Counted from the stretch's first letter, positions 26,322 through 35,182 are shown. The stretch: DNA of 64,000 nt from Chitinophaga rhizophila (GCF_019492185.1 NZ_JAICCF010000005.1:124001-188000); one strand, 5' to 3'. Numbers and translations are program-made. Notes: a model not told the origin generated them from the letters alone.

Positions 26322-27755
26322 ATGAAGAAGTTCCTGGATGAACATTTCCTCCTGAGTAACAACACAGCCAAACGTTTGTATCATGACTACGCGAAGGATA
26401 TGCCTGTGATAGACTATCACTGTCATCTTCCACCCTCACAGATCGCTGCTGATACTACGTTCGGTACGCTTACACAGGCATGGCTGTATGGTGATCACTA
26501 TAAATGGCGTGCAATGCGCACAAACGGTGTACATGAGAGTTATTGTACCGGTAATAGGTCTGATTGGGAGAAGTTTGAAAAGTGGGCGGCCACAGTACCG
26601 TATACATTGCGTAATCCGTTGTACCACTGGACGCACCTGGAATTACAACGTTATTTCGATATACATGATATATTAGGTCCTGCAACTGCAAAGGATATCT
26701 ACTACAACGCCAGCGCTCAACTGGAAACACCGGCATTCAGCACACGTAACTTGCTCCGTAAGATGAATGTTGCGCTGGTATGTACAACAGATGATCCGGC
26801 AGATACCCTGGAGTATCATCATCAGCTGCGCACCGACGGCTTTGAAATACCCATACTGCCCGCATTCCGTCCAGATCAGGCTATGAATGTAGATGATCCT
26901 GAAAAATATAATGCCTATCTCAGTAAATTGGAAGAAGCTGCTGGTATCACCATTGATACCTATAGTGATCTGCTGGATGCACTGAAAAACAGACATGATT
27001 TCTTCGCATCACAGGGTTGCTCTGTATCTGATCATGGTATTGAAGAGATCTATGCAGAAGATTTCCTGGAAAAGGATATCAATGCTATCTTCCTTAAGGT
27101 TAGAAGCGGTCAGAAGCTCAGCCTGACTGAAATCCGCCAAATTAAGTCAGCCTTATTGGTACAGCTGGCTGAATGGGACTGGGAAAAAGGATGGGTACAG
27201 CAGTATCATCTCGGTGCATTAAGGAACAATAACTCCAGGATGATGCGCCTGCTTGGTCCGGATACTGGATGGGACTCTATCGGCGACTTTTCTCAGGCAA
27301 GGGCGCTGGCGAAATTCCTCGACAGACTGGATAGCCAGGACAAGCTAGCCAAAACGATATTGTATAACCTCAATCCGGCAGACAATGAGTTGCTAGCTAC
27401 CATGATCGGCAACTTCAACGACGGTTCTGTAGCAGGTAAGGTGCAGTTTGGTTCAGCATGGTGGTTCCTGGACCAGAAAGACGGCATGATTAAACAGATC
27501 AATGCATTATCCAATATGGGACTACTTAGCCGTTTTGTAGGTATGTTGACGGACTCCCGCAGCTTCTTATCTTACCCAAGACATGAATACTTCCGCAGAA
27601 TAGTATGTGAACTGTTTGGTCAGGAGGTAGAAAATGGTGAATTACCAAACGATGTAGAGTGGATAGGGCAGGTAGTAAAAGATATCTGTTATTACAATGC
27701 GCAGCAGTATTTCAACTGGAAAGAACTATCAGTAGAAGCTGGTGTGACCAGGTAA
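26322..27755 (+). CDS. uxaC: Glucuronate/galacturonate isomerase
   Basis: A 477-residue amidohydrolase-superfamily enzyme that begins MKKFLDEHFLLSNNTAKRLY and carries the metal-binding DYHCHLPPSQIA motif. It isomerises D-galacturonate to D-tagaturonate (and D-glucuronate to D-fructuronate), the first step before uxaB and uxaA. The frame is open further upstream to 26217, but that part overlaps the end of uxaA and is not family-like, so the ATG at 26322 is chosen. It is the last gene of the pectin operon; a strong hairpin follows. Confidence 0.94.
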   Translation: MKKFLDEHFLLSNNTAKRLYHDYAKDMPVIDYHCHLPPSQIAADTTFGTLTQAWLYGDHYKWRAMRTNGVHESYCTGNRSDWEKFEKWAATVPYTLRNPLYHWTHLELQRYFDIHDILGPATAKDIYYNASAQLETPAFSTRNLLRKMNVALVCTTDDPADTLEYHHQLRTDGFEIPILPAFRPDQAMNVDDPEKYNAYLSKLEEAAGITIDTYSDLLDALKNRHDFFASQGCSVSDHGIEEIYAEDFLEKDINAIFLKVRSGQKLSLTEIRQIKSALLVQLAEWDWEKGWVQQYHLGALRNNNSRMMRLLGPDTGWDSIGDFSQARALAKFLDRLDSQDKLAKTILYNLNPADNELLATMIGNFNDGSVAGKVQFGSAWWFLDQKDGMIKQINALSNMGLLSRFVGMLTDSRSFLSYPRHEYFRRIVCELFGQEVENGELPNDVEWIGQVVKDICYYNAQQYFNWKELSVEAGVTR

Positions 27756-27800
27756 ATAGAAATGCCCCATCAGGGGCAGCAAGTATATCATCCGCAGGTC

Positions 27801-27833
27801 AGTATAAAATAGGCATTACGCCTATTTTATACT
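27801..27833. terminator. Bidirectional terminator hairpin after uxaC
   Basis: A perfect 14-bp inverted repeat, AGTATAAAATAGGC and its complement, encloses a 5-base loop. The arms are A-rich on one side and T-rich on the other, so it can end transcription from both the uxa operon and the convergent oxidoreductase gene. A second small stem (TGCCCC/GGGGCA) lies at about 27762-27777. The remaining gap to 28024 shows nothing else. Confidence 0.75.
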
Positions 27834-28024
27834 TCCGGGATTATTTGGAGAATTGTTATCCCCTATCATCCTTCTCTCACTTTCTACAGACCTTTATCTT
27901 TTAACAAGCTATCTATATATCCTTCGCTAATGTGCCTTATGTAATTGCTACTGTAGAAAACATTTCCGCAACAGATCTTCCGTTACGGAAGTGAAAACAA
28001 CTAAAACAACTCTCAGATTTATGA

Positions 28025-29056
28025 TTAACAATTCGCGCAAGCGTAATTGGGTTTTTTGAGCGGTTCGCTGGCAGTACTTTCAAATTTGCCTGCGAGGGGG
28101 GAGGAAACACATGGATTCTCAAATGCGATCAGGTCTGCCAGTCCGTTCTGCACTGTTTGCTCAGCCTCCAGAGCATTGTAATCGCCATTTAATATCAATG
28201 TTCCATTGAACCGAGAGCGTATACCGGCAATTAACATCGCCGGAGTAGCTGGTTCTGTCAGCAGATGAATGTAGGACAGGCCGTAAGTATCCAGCGCGTC
28301 GGTCAGGTATTCGTAAGTAGCGTCTATCTGATTATGATGCTGCAGGTCGTTTACCTGGCTATATGGCGACAGAAGGATGCCTGTGCGGTGTCTGCCAATT
28401 GCATGACTAACTGCTGCGACAGTTTCGAGTATAAACCGTACCCTGTTGGTAATACTGCCGCCGTATTTGTCAGTACGTTGGTTAGTATCAGGGTGCAGGA
28501 ACTGGTCCATTAAATATCCTTGCGCTGCGTGTAATTCCACTCCGTCGAATCCTGCTTCTATTGCTTGTATTGCTGCTTTCACATATTGCTGGACCATTTT
28601 CCCTACCTCTGATGTTGTCATCGCTCTTGGCGTAGCATGTGGCTGCCACCCTAGTCGCTCAGTCCATATTTCCCCTTTGGCAGTGATTGCAGAAGGAGCG
28701 ATGATGTCTGCCTTAGCCGGCATGTTTGCAGGATGCGATATACGTCCTGTGTGTTTGATCTGCAGGAAGATCCGGCCTCCGTTCTCATGAACAGCCTTTG
28801 TTACTTTTTTCCATCCTGATATCTGATCCTTGCTATAGATGCCTGGCATATCTGCCTGACCCATTCCATTTTCTGCAGGACCGGTACCTTCTGCGATGAT
28901 CAGGCCGGCTTTAGCCCTTTGGCTATAATATTTAACTATCACGTCATTAGGTATGCCCGCAGGAACGCGTAGTTTAGATAAGGTGGGTGCCATAACCACC
29001 TTGTTGGAAATGGCATAATTGCCTATAGTAGCGGATGATAGTAATGTTGGATACAT
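28025..29056 (-). CDS. Old yellow enzyme family alkene reductase (NADH:flavin oxidoreductase)
   Basis: A 343-residue FMN-dependent TIM barrel. Markers are LQIKHTGRISHP, the active-site and FMN region GFDGVELHAAQGYLMDQFL (His-Ala-Ala rather than the more usual His-Ala-Asn), RTDKYGGS, and the C-terminal DLIAFENPCVSSP. Members reduce activated C=C bonds or nitro groups of electrophiles. It lies downstream of a TetR gene on the same strand, yet has its own promoter with a matching operator in the 57-base gap, so it is probably induced by a reactive compound sensed by that TetR protein. Confidence 0.9.
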   Translation of the reverse strand: MYPTLLSSATIGNYAISNKVVMAPTLSKLRVPAGIPNDVIVKYYSQRAKAGLIIAEGTGPAENGMGQADMPGIYSKDQISGWKKVTKAVHENGGRIFLQIKHTGRISHPANMPAKADIIAPSAITAKGEIWTERLGWQPHATPRAMTTSEVGKMVQQYVKAAIQAIEAGFDGVELHAAQGYLMDQFLHPDTNQRTDKYGGSITNRVRFILETVAAVSHAIGRHRTGILLSPYSQVNDLQHHNQIDATYEYLTDALDTYGLSYIHLLTEPATPAMLIAGIRSRFNGTLILNGDYNALEAEQTVQNGLADLIAFENPCVSSPLAGKFESTASEPLKKPNYACANC

Positions 29057-29067
29057 GGGCTTTTCAG

Positions 29068-29097
29068 TTAAAATAATTCCAGAATGATTGTTCCAAA
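29068..29097 (-). promoter_or_regulatory. Promoter and TetR operator of the old yellow enzyme gene
   Basis: Reading the minus strand, TTTG (29097-29094) and TATTTTAA (29075-29068) are separated by 18 bases. The spacer contains GAACAATCATTC (29093-29082), which resembles the two sites upstream of the tetR gene (GAAY-N4-RTTC form). The -33 TTTG directly abuts the operator, as it does in the tetR promoter. Confidence 0.6.
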
Positions 29098-29113
29098 AAA
29101 AGTCAAAAAAATA

Positions 29114-29686
29114 TCAATGCCTGATGCTATACAATATATGGTCCGCCATGCGCTCCAACATTGCCTTATCACCGAATAATACGTCCATCAACCAGAGAGA
29201 ACTAAAGCTTGCATAAAGGAATTGCGCCAGCGTAGCCGGATCTTTTTCTGCCGGTATCTCATTCATCTGTTGTGCCTTTTCCAGTAACTCCCGTAAGACA
29301 TTTATGCTTTGCATTGCCTGTTCCTGTACTATCTGTCTTATGCCATCATCCATTGAAGCCAGTTCAAAGGATGTCTTAACCATCAGGCAGGATTTCCCTT
29401 CTTTCCTGTTGTGGACCGCTTTTCTTATGATACTCTCCACTGCCCCGAGAGGTGATCCTTTCCCGCAACATTGTTTGTAGTCAAACAGCTTCTCTTTCGC
29501 GTAGTTCTGCAGACACTGTTGAAAGAGGGCATATTTGTCGCCATAAGTATCATATATACTGGCCCGGTTCAGCTGCATTCCCTCACAAAGGTCCTGCATA
29601 GAAGTAGCATTGTACCCCTTCTCCCAGAAGAGATCCCTCGCTTTCTCCAGCTTTTCCTCAGGATCAAATGCCTTGTTGCGTGCCAT
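29114..29686 (-). CDS. TetR/AcrR-family repressor
   Basis: A 190-residue regulator. The N-terminal HTH (about 10-55) reads KLEKARDLFWEKGYNATSMQDLCEGMQLNRASIYDTYGDK, a typical TetR helix-turn-helix; a helical ligand domain follows, with a single Cys pair region near QCCGKG and GKSCLMVKT. Cys residues in the ligand domain of such repressors can sense electrophiles (inference). Two operator-like sites upstream and one before the oxidoreductase gene suggest that it represses itself and that gene. Confidence 0.9.
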   Translation of the reverse strand: MARNKAFDPEEKLEKARDLFWEKGYNATSMQDLCEGMQLNRASIYDTYGDKYALFQQCLQNYAKEKLFDYKQCCGKGSPLGAVESIIRKAVHNRKEGKSCLMVKTSFELASMDDGIRQIVQEQAMQSINVLRELLEKAQQMNEIPAEKDPATLAQFLYASFSSLWLMDVLFGDKAMLERMADHILYSIRH

Positions 29687-29690
29687 GATG

Positions 29691-29722
29691 CAAAAGTAGG
29701 ATAACAGAACGAATGTTCCAAA
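29691..29722 (-). promoter_or_regulatory. tetR promoter with internal operator
   Basis: On the minus strand, TTTG (29722-29719) and TACTTTTG (29698-29691, exact TAnnTTTG) are 20 bases apart. The spacer contains the inverted repeat GAAC-N4-GTTC at 29707-29718. Bound repressor would block the promoter directly. Confidence 0.7.
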
Positions 29723-29731
29723 ATATTTTTA

Positions 29732-29743
29732 GAATGAGCATTC
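29732..29743. promoter_or_regulatory. Second TetR operator
   Basis: GAATGAGCATTC has arms GAAT/ATTC with a 4-base centre. It starts 25 bases from the first site (29707), which would place two repressor dimers on nearly the same face of the helix. Confidence 0.55.
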
Positions 29744-29931
29744 CGGAATTGGCTGAATCGGGGAAAACAATCTACAAAATAACCTTATATATTCTCGTAG
29801 TGCCTGATTATCAAATAGTACAGTCCGCAATACTCATATCTGCTGCCATAGCGCGCCCAGACTGACTCGCCTGCCTCCCAGCCAGACGAAGTGAGCCGGC
29901 ATGGTACCCTTTTTGCAAATTGTAGCTTGTG

Positions 29932-29966
29932 ACGGTACTACACGTTAGCACGGTACTACACGTTAG
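29932..29966. repeat. Two 17-bp direct repeats with 18-bp period
   Basis: ACGGTACTACACGTTAG occurs twice without a mismatch, at 29932-29948 and 29950-29966. The pair lies 38 bases upstream of the DUF4142 gene and could be a regulator-binding pair. No consensus -33/-7 pair was seen between it and the ATG. The upstream part of this 317-base gap otherwise holds the tetR promoter region. Confidence 0.7.
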
Positions 29967-30003
29967 ACGATACATCAATTTTGTTAAACCAAAAAAGGAA
30001 GAC

Positions 30004-30585
30004 ATGAAAAAGCTCACTTTTATTGCCGCTACAATGCTGGCCGCCTGGATGTTTCAGGCTTGTAACTCTGGAAACACAGAAGCTAAACATGAAGATGCGG
30101 TAGACAGCGCACAGGCAGTAAATAAGGAAACCGCTCCGGTTGACAAAGAATCCTCTGATTTTGCTGTAAAAGCTGCGGATGGCGGCATGCTGGAAGTACA
30201 GGCTGGTAAACTGGCACAGGAAAAAGGCACTAACCAGCGTATCAAAGACTTTGGTGCATTACTGGTACGTGACCACTCAAAGGCAAGCGACGAACTGAAA
30301 GGACTCGCACAGAGCAAAAATATTACACTACCTGACAGCGTAGGCAGCGACTATTCTGAACACCTCAGAGATATGAGCAAGCTGTCCGGTAAAGAATTTG
30401 ACAAACACTTCATCGATATGATGGTAAAAGACCATGATAAAGACGTAGATATGTTTGACAAAGCATCTCAGAACCTGACCGATCCGGATCTGAAGACATG
30501 GGCTGGTAACACATTGCCTGTCCTGAAATCTCACCAGGATACCGCTAAGGCCATCCAGGATGCGATGAAAAACGCTAAGAAATAA
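30004..30585 (+). CDS. DUF4142 lipoprotein
   Basis: A 193-residue protein with a lipoprotein signal (MKKLTFIAATMLAAWMFQAC, Cys20) and a ~140-residue helical DUF4142 domain (LVRDHSKASDELKGLAQ; FDKHFIDMMVKDHDKDVDMF). The domain is a ferritin-like four-helix bundle found in periplasmic or outer membrane proteins, often stress-linked; its reaction is not known. An upstream in-frame start at 29929 would read through the 18-bp repeats, so the ATG with the lipobox is chosen. Confidence 0.85.
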   Translation: MKKLTFIAATMLAAWMFQACNSGNTEAKHEDAVDSAQAVNKETAPVDKESSDFAVKAADGGMLEVQAGKLAQEKGTNQRIKDFGALLVRDHSKASDELKGLAQSKNITLPDSVGSDYSEHLRDMSKLSGKEFDKHFIDMMVKDHDKDVDMFDKASQNLTDPDLKTWAGNTLPVLKSHQDTAKAIQDAMKNAKK

Positions 30586-30730
30586 AGAACAACGACTAGC
30601 GTAGGTTGTTAAAATAAGTAGTTGTTAGTTTCCGGGTGTCTTGATGTGATTGTTGAGTTCGGGAATGTCGCTCCTGGAGGCTAACAACTCTTCTTTTTGA
30701 TAAATAATTCTCCACGTTGCAACTTGTGTT

Positions 30731-30738
30731 TATATTTG
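30731..30738 (+). promoter_or_regulatory. -7 promoter element of the exonuclease/GIY-YIG gene
   Basis: TATATTTG is an exact TAnnTTTG match 20 bases before the ATG at 30758. A TTTG at the right distance upstream was not found, so only the -7 element is supported. Confidence 0.45.
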
Positions 30739-30757
30739 TTTCGACGAGTGGAGAGTT

Positions 30758-32128
30758 ATGTACGCAATAGTTGATATAGAAACCACAGGCGGCCACGCCA
30801 GTGCGAATGGCATCACAGAGATAGCCATTTATATTTATGATGGCAGAGAGATCATGCAGCAATACGAGACGCTGATCAATCCCGGCCAGCCAATCCCCCG
30901 ATATATCCAATCCCTGACAGGTATCAGTGACGAAATGGTCGCGGATGCACCTTCTTTTGATGAGGTGGCCGGCGACATTTACACATTGTTACATGACAAG
31001 ATCTTTGTAGCACACAACGTTAATTTCGACTATTCCTTTATTCAATATCATCTGGCTAAAGCCGGCTATCAGCTGCGCAGCAAAAAGCTGTGTACCGTCA
31101 GGCTGGGCCGTAAAATTATACCTGGTCTGCCGTCTTACAGCCTTGGTAACCTCTGCAAATCATTGCAGATTGCCGTTACACAACGGCACCGGGCAACAGG
31201 AGATGCCGCAGCTACTGTAAAGCTGTTTGGCATGCTGCTTCAGCAGGACGTCAACAAGGCCATAGCACATGCACTGAACGCACATTCCAAAGAATCATTC
31301 CTGCCGCCTAATCTTCCTCCTGAACAGGTAACCGGCTTGCCCGGCAATCCAGGCGTATACTACTTCCATGATCAAAAGGGCAAGGTCGTCTACGTCGGTA
31401 AGGCTAAGAATATCCGTAAAAGGGTAAATAGTCACTTCACCGGCAATAGCGCAGGCAGAAGACGACAAGAGTTTCTACGCAATATCTATAGTATCTCCCA
31501 TGAAGTTACCGGTACGGAGCTGATGGCGCATATCCTGGAAAGTGTGGAAATTAAGCGCCTCTGGCCTATCTATAACTATTCGCAGAAATATATAGAGTTT
31601 AAGTACGGCTTTTACAGCTTCCAGGACCAGCAGGGCTATCTGCGCCTGGCGATCGAAAAACGCCGTAAATATTCAACGCCCTTACATTCCTTCCCACTCC
31701 TCATCCAGGGACACCAGATGTTGCGGGGATTGATCCGGGAATTTGATCTTTGTCCGCGGATGTGCTTCCTTCAGAAAGGAGAAGGCCCCTGTTCTCCCAT
31801 CCCTGATCATACCTGCCGTGGTGCCTGTCACAAGCAGGAATCTCCGGAAACGTACAATCTTCGGGTCAAGGCTGCCATCATCCATATGCAGCAGCAACAG
31901 CCTACATTCGCCATCATGGGCACAGGCCGCGACGCCTTTGAGCAGAGTTGCATCCTGATGGAAAAAGGACGCTTCTACGGTATGGGATATATACCACGCG
32001 ATACCGCAATTACAGAAGGATTGCAGGTAAAAGAATGGCTGACCCAGTATCCTGAAAATGAATACATTCTTAATCTGATACACTCACATGCGGGTAATCA
32101 TGACCAGGAGCTTTTGAAGTTTTCTTAG
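30758..32128 (+). CDS. DEDDh exonuclease fused to a GIY-YIG endonuclease (PolIII epsilon/Cho-like)
   Basis: A 456-residue fusion. Residues ~1-170 form a DnaQ-like 3'-5' exonuclease, with D6 and E8 in VDIETTG, VAHNVNFDYSF, and the HRATGDA end motif. Residues ~195-275 form a UvrC-type GIY-YIG nuclease domain (GVYYFHDQKGKVVYVGKAKNIRKRV; catalytic Arg and Glu in ELMAHILESVEIK). A ~180-residue tail includes a Cys cluster near LCPRMCFLQKGEGPC. The combination is known in Bacteroidota and Actinobacteria and suggests nucleotide-excision-like incision plus end trimming, though the role is not established. Confidence 0.88.
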   Translation: MYAIVDIETTGGHASANGITEIAIYIYDGREIMQQYETLINPGQPIPRYIQSLTGISDEMVADAPSFDEVAGDIYTLLHDKIFVAHNVNFDYSFIQYHLAKAGYQLRSKKLCTVRLGRKIIPGLPSYSLGNLCKSLQIAVTQRHRATGDAAATVKLFGMLLQQDVNKAIAHALNAHSKESFLPPNLPPEQVTGLPGNPGVYYFHDQKGKVVYVGKAKNIRKRVNSHFTGNSAGRRRQEFLRNIYSISHEVTGTELMAHILESVEIKRLWPIYNYSQKYIEFKYGFYSFQDQQGYLRLAIEKRRKYSTPLHSFPLLIQGHQMLRGLIREFDLCPRMCFLQKGEGPCSPIPDHTCRGACHKQESPETYNLRVKAAIIHMQQQQPTFAIMGTGRDAFEQSCILMEKGRFYGMGYIPRDTAITEGLQVKEWLTQYPENEYILNLIHSHAGNHDQELLKFS

Positions 32129-32160
32129 AGATAATCTGTGATAAATCCCTCAACCTAACA

Positions 32161-32168
32161 TATTTTTG
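32161..32168 (+). promoter_or_regulatory. -7 promoter element of purC
   Basis: TATTTTTG matches TAnnTTTG and implies a leader of roughly 90 bases to the ATG at 32264. The leader has only short stems (GTTGA/TCAAC and ATGAA/TTCAT); no known riboswitch is recognised. Confidence 0.4.
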
Positions 32169-32263
32169 CGCATCTGAATGCATAACTCGTTGTTGATATC
32201 CTTGTCAACAGCTTGTAAATGAAGGCTTTCATTTATTCACTTTTAATAGGTAATTTATTATTC

Positions 32264-33193
32264 ATGTTAGGGTCAAATTTTCAGGTTCCCGGTCAGACAG
32301 CTTTTTATAAAGGAAAGGTAAGAGATGTATATACTATCGACGACAAATTGATGGTAATGGTCGTAAGCGATCGTATCTCAGCGTTCGATGTTGTATTACC
32401 CCGCCCCATTCCTTACAAAGGACAGGTATTAAACCAGGTCGCGGCTATTATGCTGGAAGCTACAAAGGATATCGTTCCAAACTGGGTAAAGGCCGTTCCC
32501 CTGCCAAGCGTAACTATTGGCCTGAAATGTGAAACTTTCCCTGTAGAAATGGTTGTACGCGGTAACCTCACCGGCCATGCCTGGAGGACTTATAAAAGCG
32601 GCAAGCGTCAACTGTGCGGTGTTACTATGCCTGAAGGCCTGAATGAGAATGATTTCTTCCCTTCTCCAATCATTACGCCAACGACCAAAGCACACGAAGG
32701 CCATGATGAAGATATCTCCCGCGAAGAGATCCTCGCCCGTGGCATCGTTAGTAAAGAAGACTACGAAAAGCTGGAGAAATACACCCTTGCTTTGTTTGAG
32801 CGTGGGAAGGAGCTGGCAGCAAAACGTGGCCTGATACTGGTTGATACAAAGTATGAATTTGGCAAAATAGGGGATACCATCTATGTTATTGACGAAATCC
32901 ATACACCGGATTCTTCCCGTTACTTCTATGCAGAGGGCTATGAGGAAAAACAGAAAAACGGTGAACCACAGAAACAGCTGAGTAAAGAATTTGTACGTGA
33001 GTGGTTGATGAAAAATGGTTTCCAGGGTAAAGATGGACAGCAGGTTCCTGAAATGACCGACGAATTTGTAAGCAGCGTAAGCGAACGTTATATAGAGCTG
33101 TTCGAGAATATCACTGGTCAGAAATTTGTAAAGGAAGACGTTTCCCAGGCAGATGCTGAAAAGAAGATTATCGAAACGCTGAAGACATTATAA
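32264..33193 (+). CDS. purC: SAICAR synthase (purine biosynthesis)
   Basis: A 309-residue enzyme with the ATP-binding start FYKGKVRDVYTIDDKLMVMV, VSDRISAFD, and the block VRGNLTGHAWRTYKSG. It ligates aspartate to CAIR in de novo purine synthesis. An upstream ATG at 32219 would add a short hydrophobic stretch not found in PurC, so 32264 is chosen. At about 310 residues it belongs to the longer SAICAR synthases rather than the ~240-residue E. coli type. Confidence 0.93.
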   Translation: MLGSNFQVPGQTAFYKGKVRDVYTIDDKLMVMVVSDRISAFDVVLPRPIPYKGQVLNQVAAIMLEATKDIVPNWVKAVPLPSVTIGLKCETFPVEMVVRGNLTGHAWRTYKSGKRQLCGVTMPEGLNENDFFPSPIITPTTKAHEGHDEDISREEILARGIVSKEDYEKLEKYTLALFERGKELAAKRGLILVDTKYEFGKIGDTIYVIDEIHTPDSSRYFYAEGYEEKQKNGEPQKQLSKEFVREWLMKNGFQGKDGQQVPEMTDEFVSSVSERYIELFENITGQKFVKEDVSQADAEKKIIETLKTL

Positions 33194-33277
33194 GCAGACT
33201 GACAACTACCCGGCAGGCATATATGACTAATATGCCTGCTGTGGTTTCAGCAACAGACATTTTGACTATAGAGCAAT

Positions 33278-35074
33278 ATGAAACACCTGGCCACACTCAA
33301 CAAATACTTTGTCAAATACAAATGGAGGTTCCTTACTGGTTTAACCTGTACAGCTGTATCCATCGTATTCAGTGTGTTTCAGCCAATTATGGTCAGGCAG
33401 ATATTTGATTTGCTGGCCATGAACCTGGACAATTACAATCTCCTGAGTGATACCGGCCTCAAAGCAGCTTTTCGTAGTGACTTCACCAGTGTACTGGCCT
33501 TTTACGGTATCAGTATCCTTCTCTTCGCCCTTCTCAGTGGCTTCTTCCTCTACCTCCAACGGCAATCCCTCATTGTAATGAGCCGTTATATCGAATATGA
33601 CCTCAAGAACGAAATTTATCAGCACTACCAGATACTGGATCTTAACTTCTTTAAGATGCACCGTACCGGCGATCTGATGAGCCGTATCACGGAAGACGTA
33701 TCGAGAGTGCGTATGTATGTAGGCCCTGCGATTATGTATGCCACACGCACCATCTTCATGATTGTGATTGTAGTATACCTCATGCTTGACGTCAATCCAT
33801 TGCTGACATTATATACCCTGTCACCGCTGCCTGTACTTGCGCTGATTATATATTATGTGAATCATATTATTCACCGAAAAAGCGAACGTATACAGGCACA
33901 GTTGTCCAATATCACTTCCATTGCCCAGGAGTCCTATTCCGGTATCCGGGTCATCAAATCCTATGTGCAGGAAGAAGATAGTATTAAACATTTTGAACAG
34001 GCAAGTGAGGCATATAAGATCAGTTCTGTCAGCCTGGCCAAAACAGATGCCCTCTTTCAGCCAAGTATGGCACTGATGATAGGGCTCAGTGTGGTCATCA
34101 CCATCTTTATAGGTGGGATGCAGGTGATCAACGGAAATATTACCATCGGTAACCTTGCCGAGTTTGTGATATATGTGAACATGCTGATGTTCCCTTTCTT
34201 TTCCATTGGGATGGTGGCCTCCATGATACAGCGTGCCGCTGCCAGCCAACAGCGTCTCAATGAATTTCTGGATACCAAACCAGCTATTACCGATACTCCA
34301 GGTGCCACTGCCTTTGACATCAAAGGAGAGGTGGTGCTAAAGAACGTTTCTTTCACCTATCCACATACAGGTATTCAGGCTATCAAAGACTTTAATCTTA
34401 GTGTTAAACCAGGCGAAAAGGTAGCCGTAATTGGCCGTACCGGTTCCGGCAAATCTACACTCGCCCAGTTGCTTATACGGATGTATGACCCGCAGGAAGG
34501 TGAAGTATTGCTGGATGGACACAATATCCGCGATCTGAAGTTGGATAGCCTGCGCAGTCAGATCAGCTATGTACCGCAGGATGTCTTCCTTTTCTCAGAT
34601 ACCATCCAGAACAACATCCGTTTCGGTACGCCGGAAGCTAACCCGGAAACAGTAAGAGCTGCCGCCCGTCAGGCTTCGGTAGAGAAAGACATTCTTGGTT
34701 TTGCAGAAGGTTTTGATACGGTGGTAGGAGAGAGGGGCGTGACCTTGAGCGGTGGACAAAAACAGCGTATCTCCATTGCCCGTGGGTTGATCAAAGATCC
34801 TAACCTGCTGGTATTTGATGATTGTTTGTCGGCTGTTGATGCACGTACGGAGAAGGAAATCATTGGTAACCTTTACGCTTATCTGAAAGATAAAACTGCT
34901 ATCATTATAACCCATCGCATCTTTGCGTTATTTGAGTTTGATAAGATCATTGTACTTGACGAAGGCAGGATTGTTGAAACGGGCACGCATAACGATTTAC
35001 TGGCTTTAAATGGCTATTATGCAGAGTTATATGCCCGTCAGCAGTCAGGAGAAGAGGAAACTATAATAGAATAG
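33278..35074 (+). CDS. ABC exporter half-transporter (MsbA/YheI-like)
   Basis: A 598-residue protein with an N-terminal six-helix transmembrane domain (about 15-320) and a C-terminal ATPase: Walker A GRTGSGKST from G386, Q-loop YVPQDVF, signature LSGGQKQRI, Walker B LLVFDDCLSAVD and H-loop ITHR. The residue after the Walker B Asp is Asp, not the usual Glu, as in YheI/YheH (BmrC/D) type exporters; this can slow hydrolysis or mark a heterodimer half. The partner, if any, is not adjacent. The substrate is unknown. Confidence 0.9.
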   Translation: MKHLATLNKYFVKYKWRFLTGLTCTAVSIVFSVFQPIMVRQIFDLLAMNLDNYNLLSDTGLKAAFRSDFTSVLAFYGISILLFALLSGFFLYLQRQSLIVMSRYIEYDLKNEIYQHYQILDLNFFKMHRTGDLMSRITEDVSRVRMYVGPAIMYATRTIFMIVIVVYLMLDVNPLLTLYTLSPLPVLALIIYYVNHIIHRKSERIQAQLSNITSIAQESYSGIRVIKSYVQEEDSIKHFEQASEAYKISSVSLAKTDALFQPSMALMIGLSVVITIFIGGMQVINGNITIGNLAEFVIYVNMLMFPFFSIGMVASMIQRAAASQQRLNEFLDTKPAITDTPGATAFDIKGEVVLKNVSFTYPHTGIQAIKDFNLSVKPGEKVAVIGRTGSGKSTLAQLLIRMYDPQEGEVLLDGHNIRDLKLDSLRSQISYVPQDVFLFSDTIQNNIRFGTPEANPETVRAAARQASVEKDILGFAEGFDTVVGERGVTLSGGQKQRISIARGLIKDPNLLVFDDCLSAVDARTEKEIIGNLYAYLKDKTAIIITHRIFALFEFDKIIVLDEGRIVETGTHNDLLALNGYYAELYARQQSGEEETIIE

Positions 35075-35152
35075 TAATCACATTCTTATATATACCTGTA
35101 AATCAGTAGCTACTGGTGTATTCTATCATTTTTCAAAATCATTTAAAATTAT

Positions 35153-35182
35153 TTTGATATTTGTAAACTAATAGTATATTTG
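35153..35182 (+). promoter_or_regulatory. Promoter of the Pur-alpha-like gene
   Basis: TTTG (35153-35156) and TATATTTG (35175-35182, exact -7 consensus) are separated by 18 bases. The predicted start of transcription is about 49 bases before the GTG at 35235. Confidence 0.6.

Noticed and set aside
32170..32263. Riboswitch in the purC leader
   Set aside because: Only two 5-bp stems are visible, and no purine, PreQ1 or other known aptamer core is recognised.
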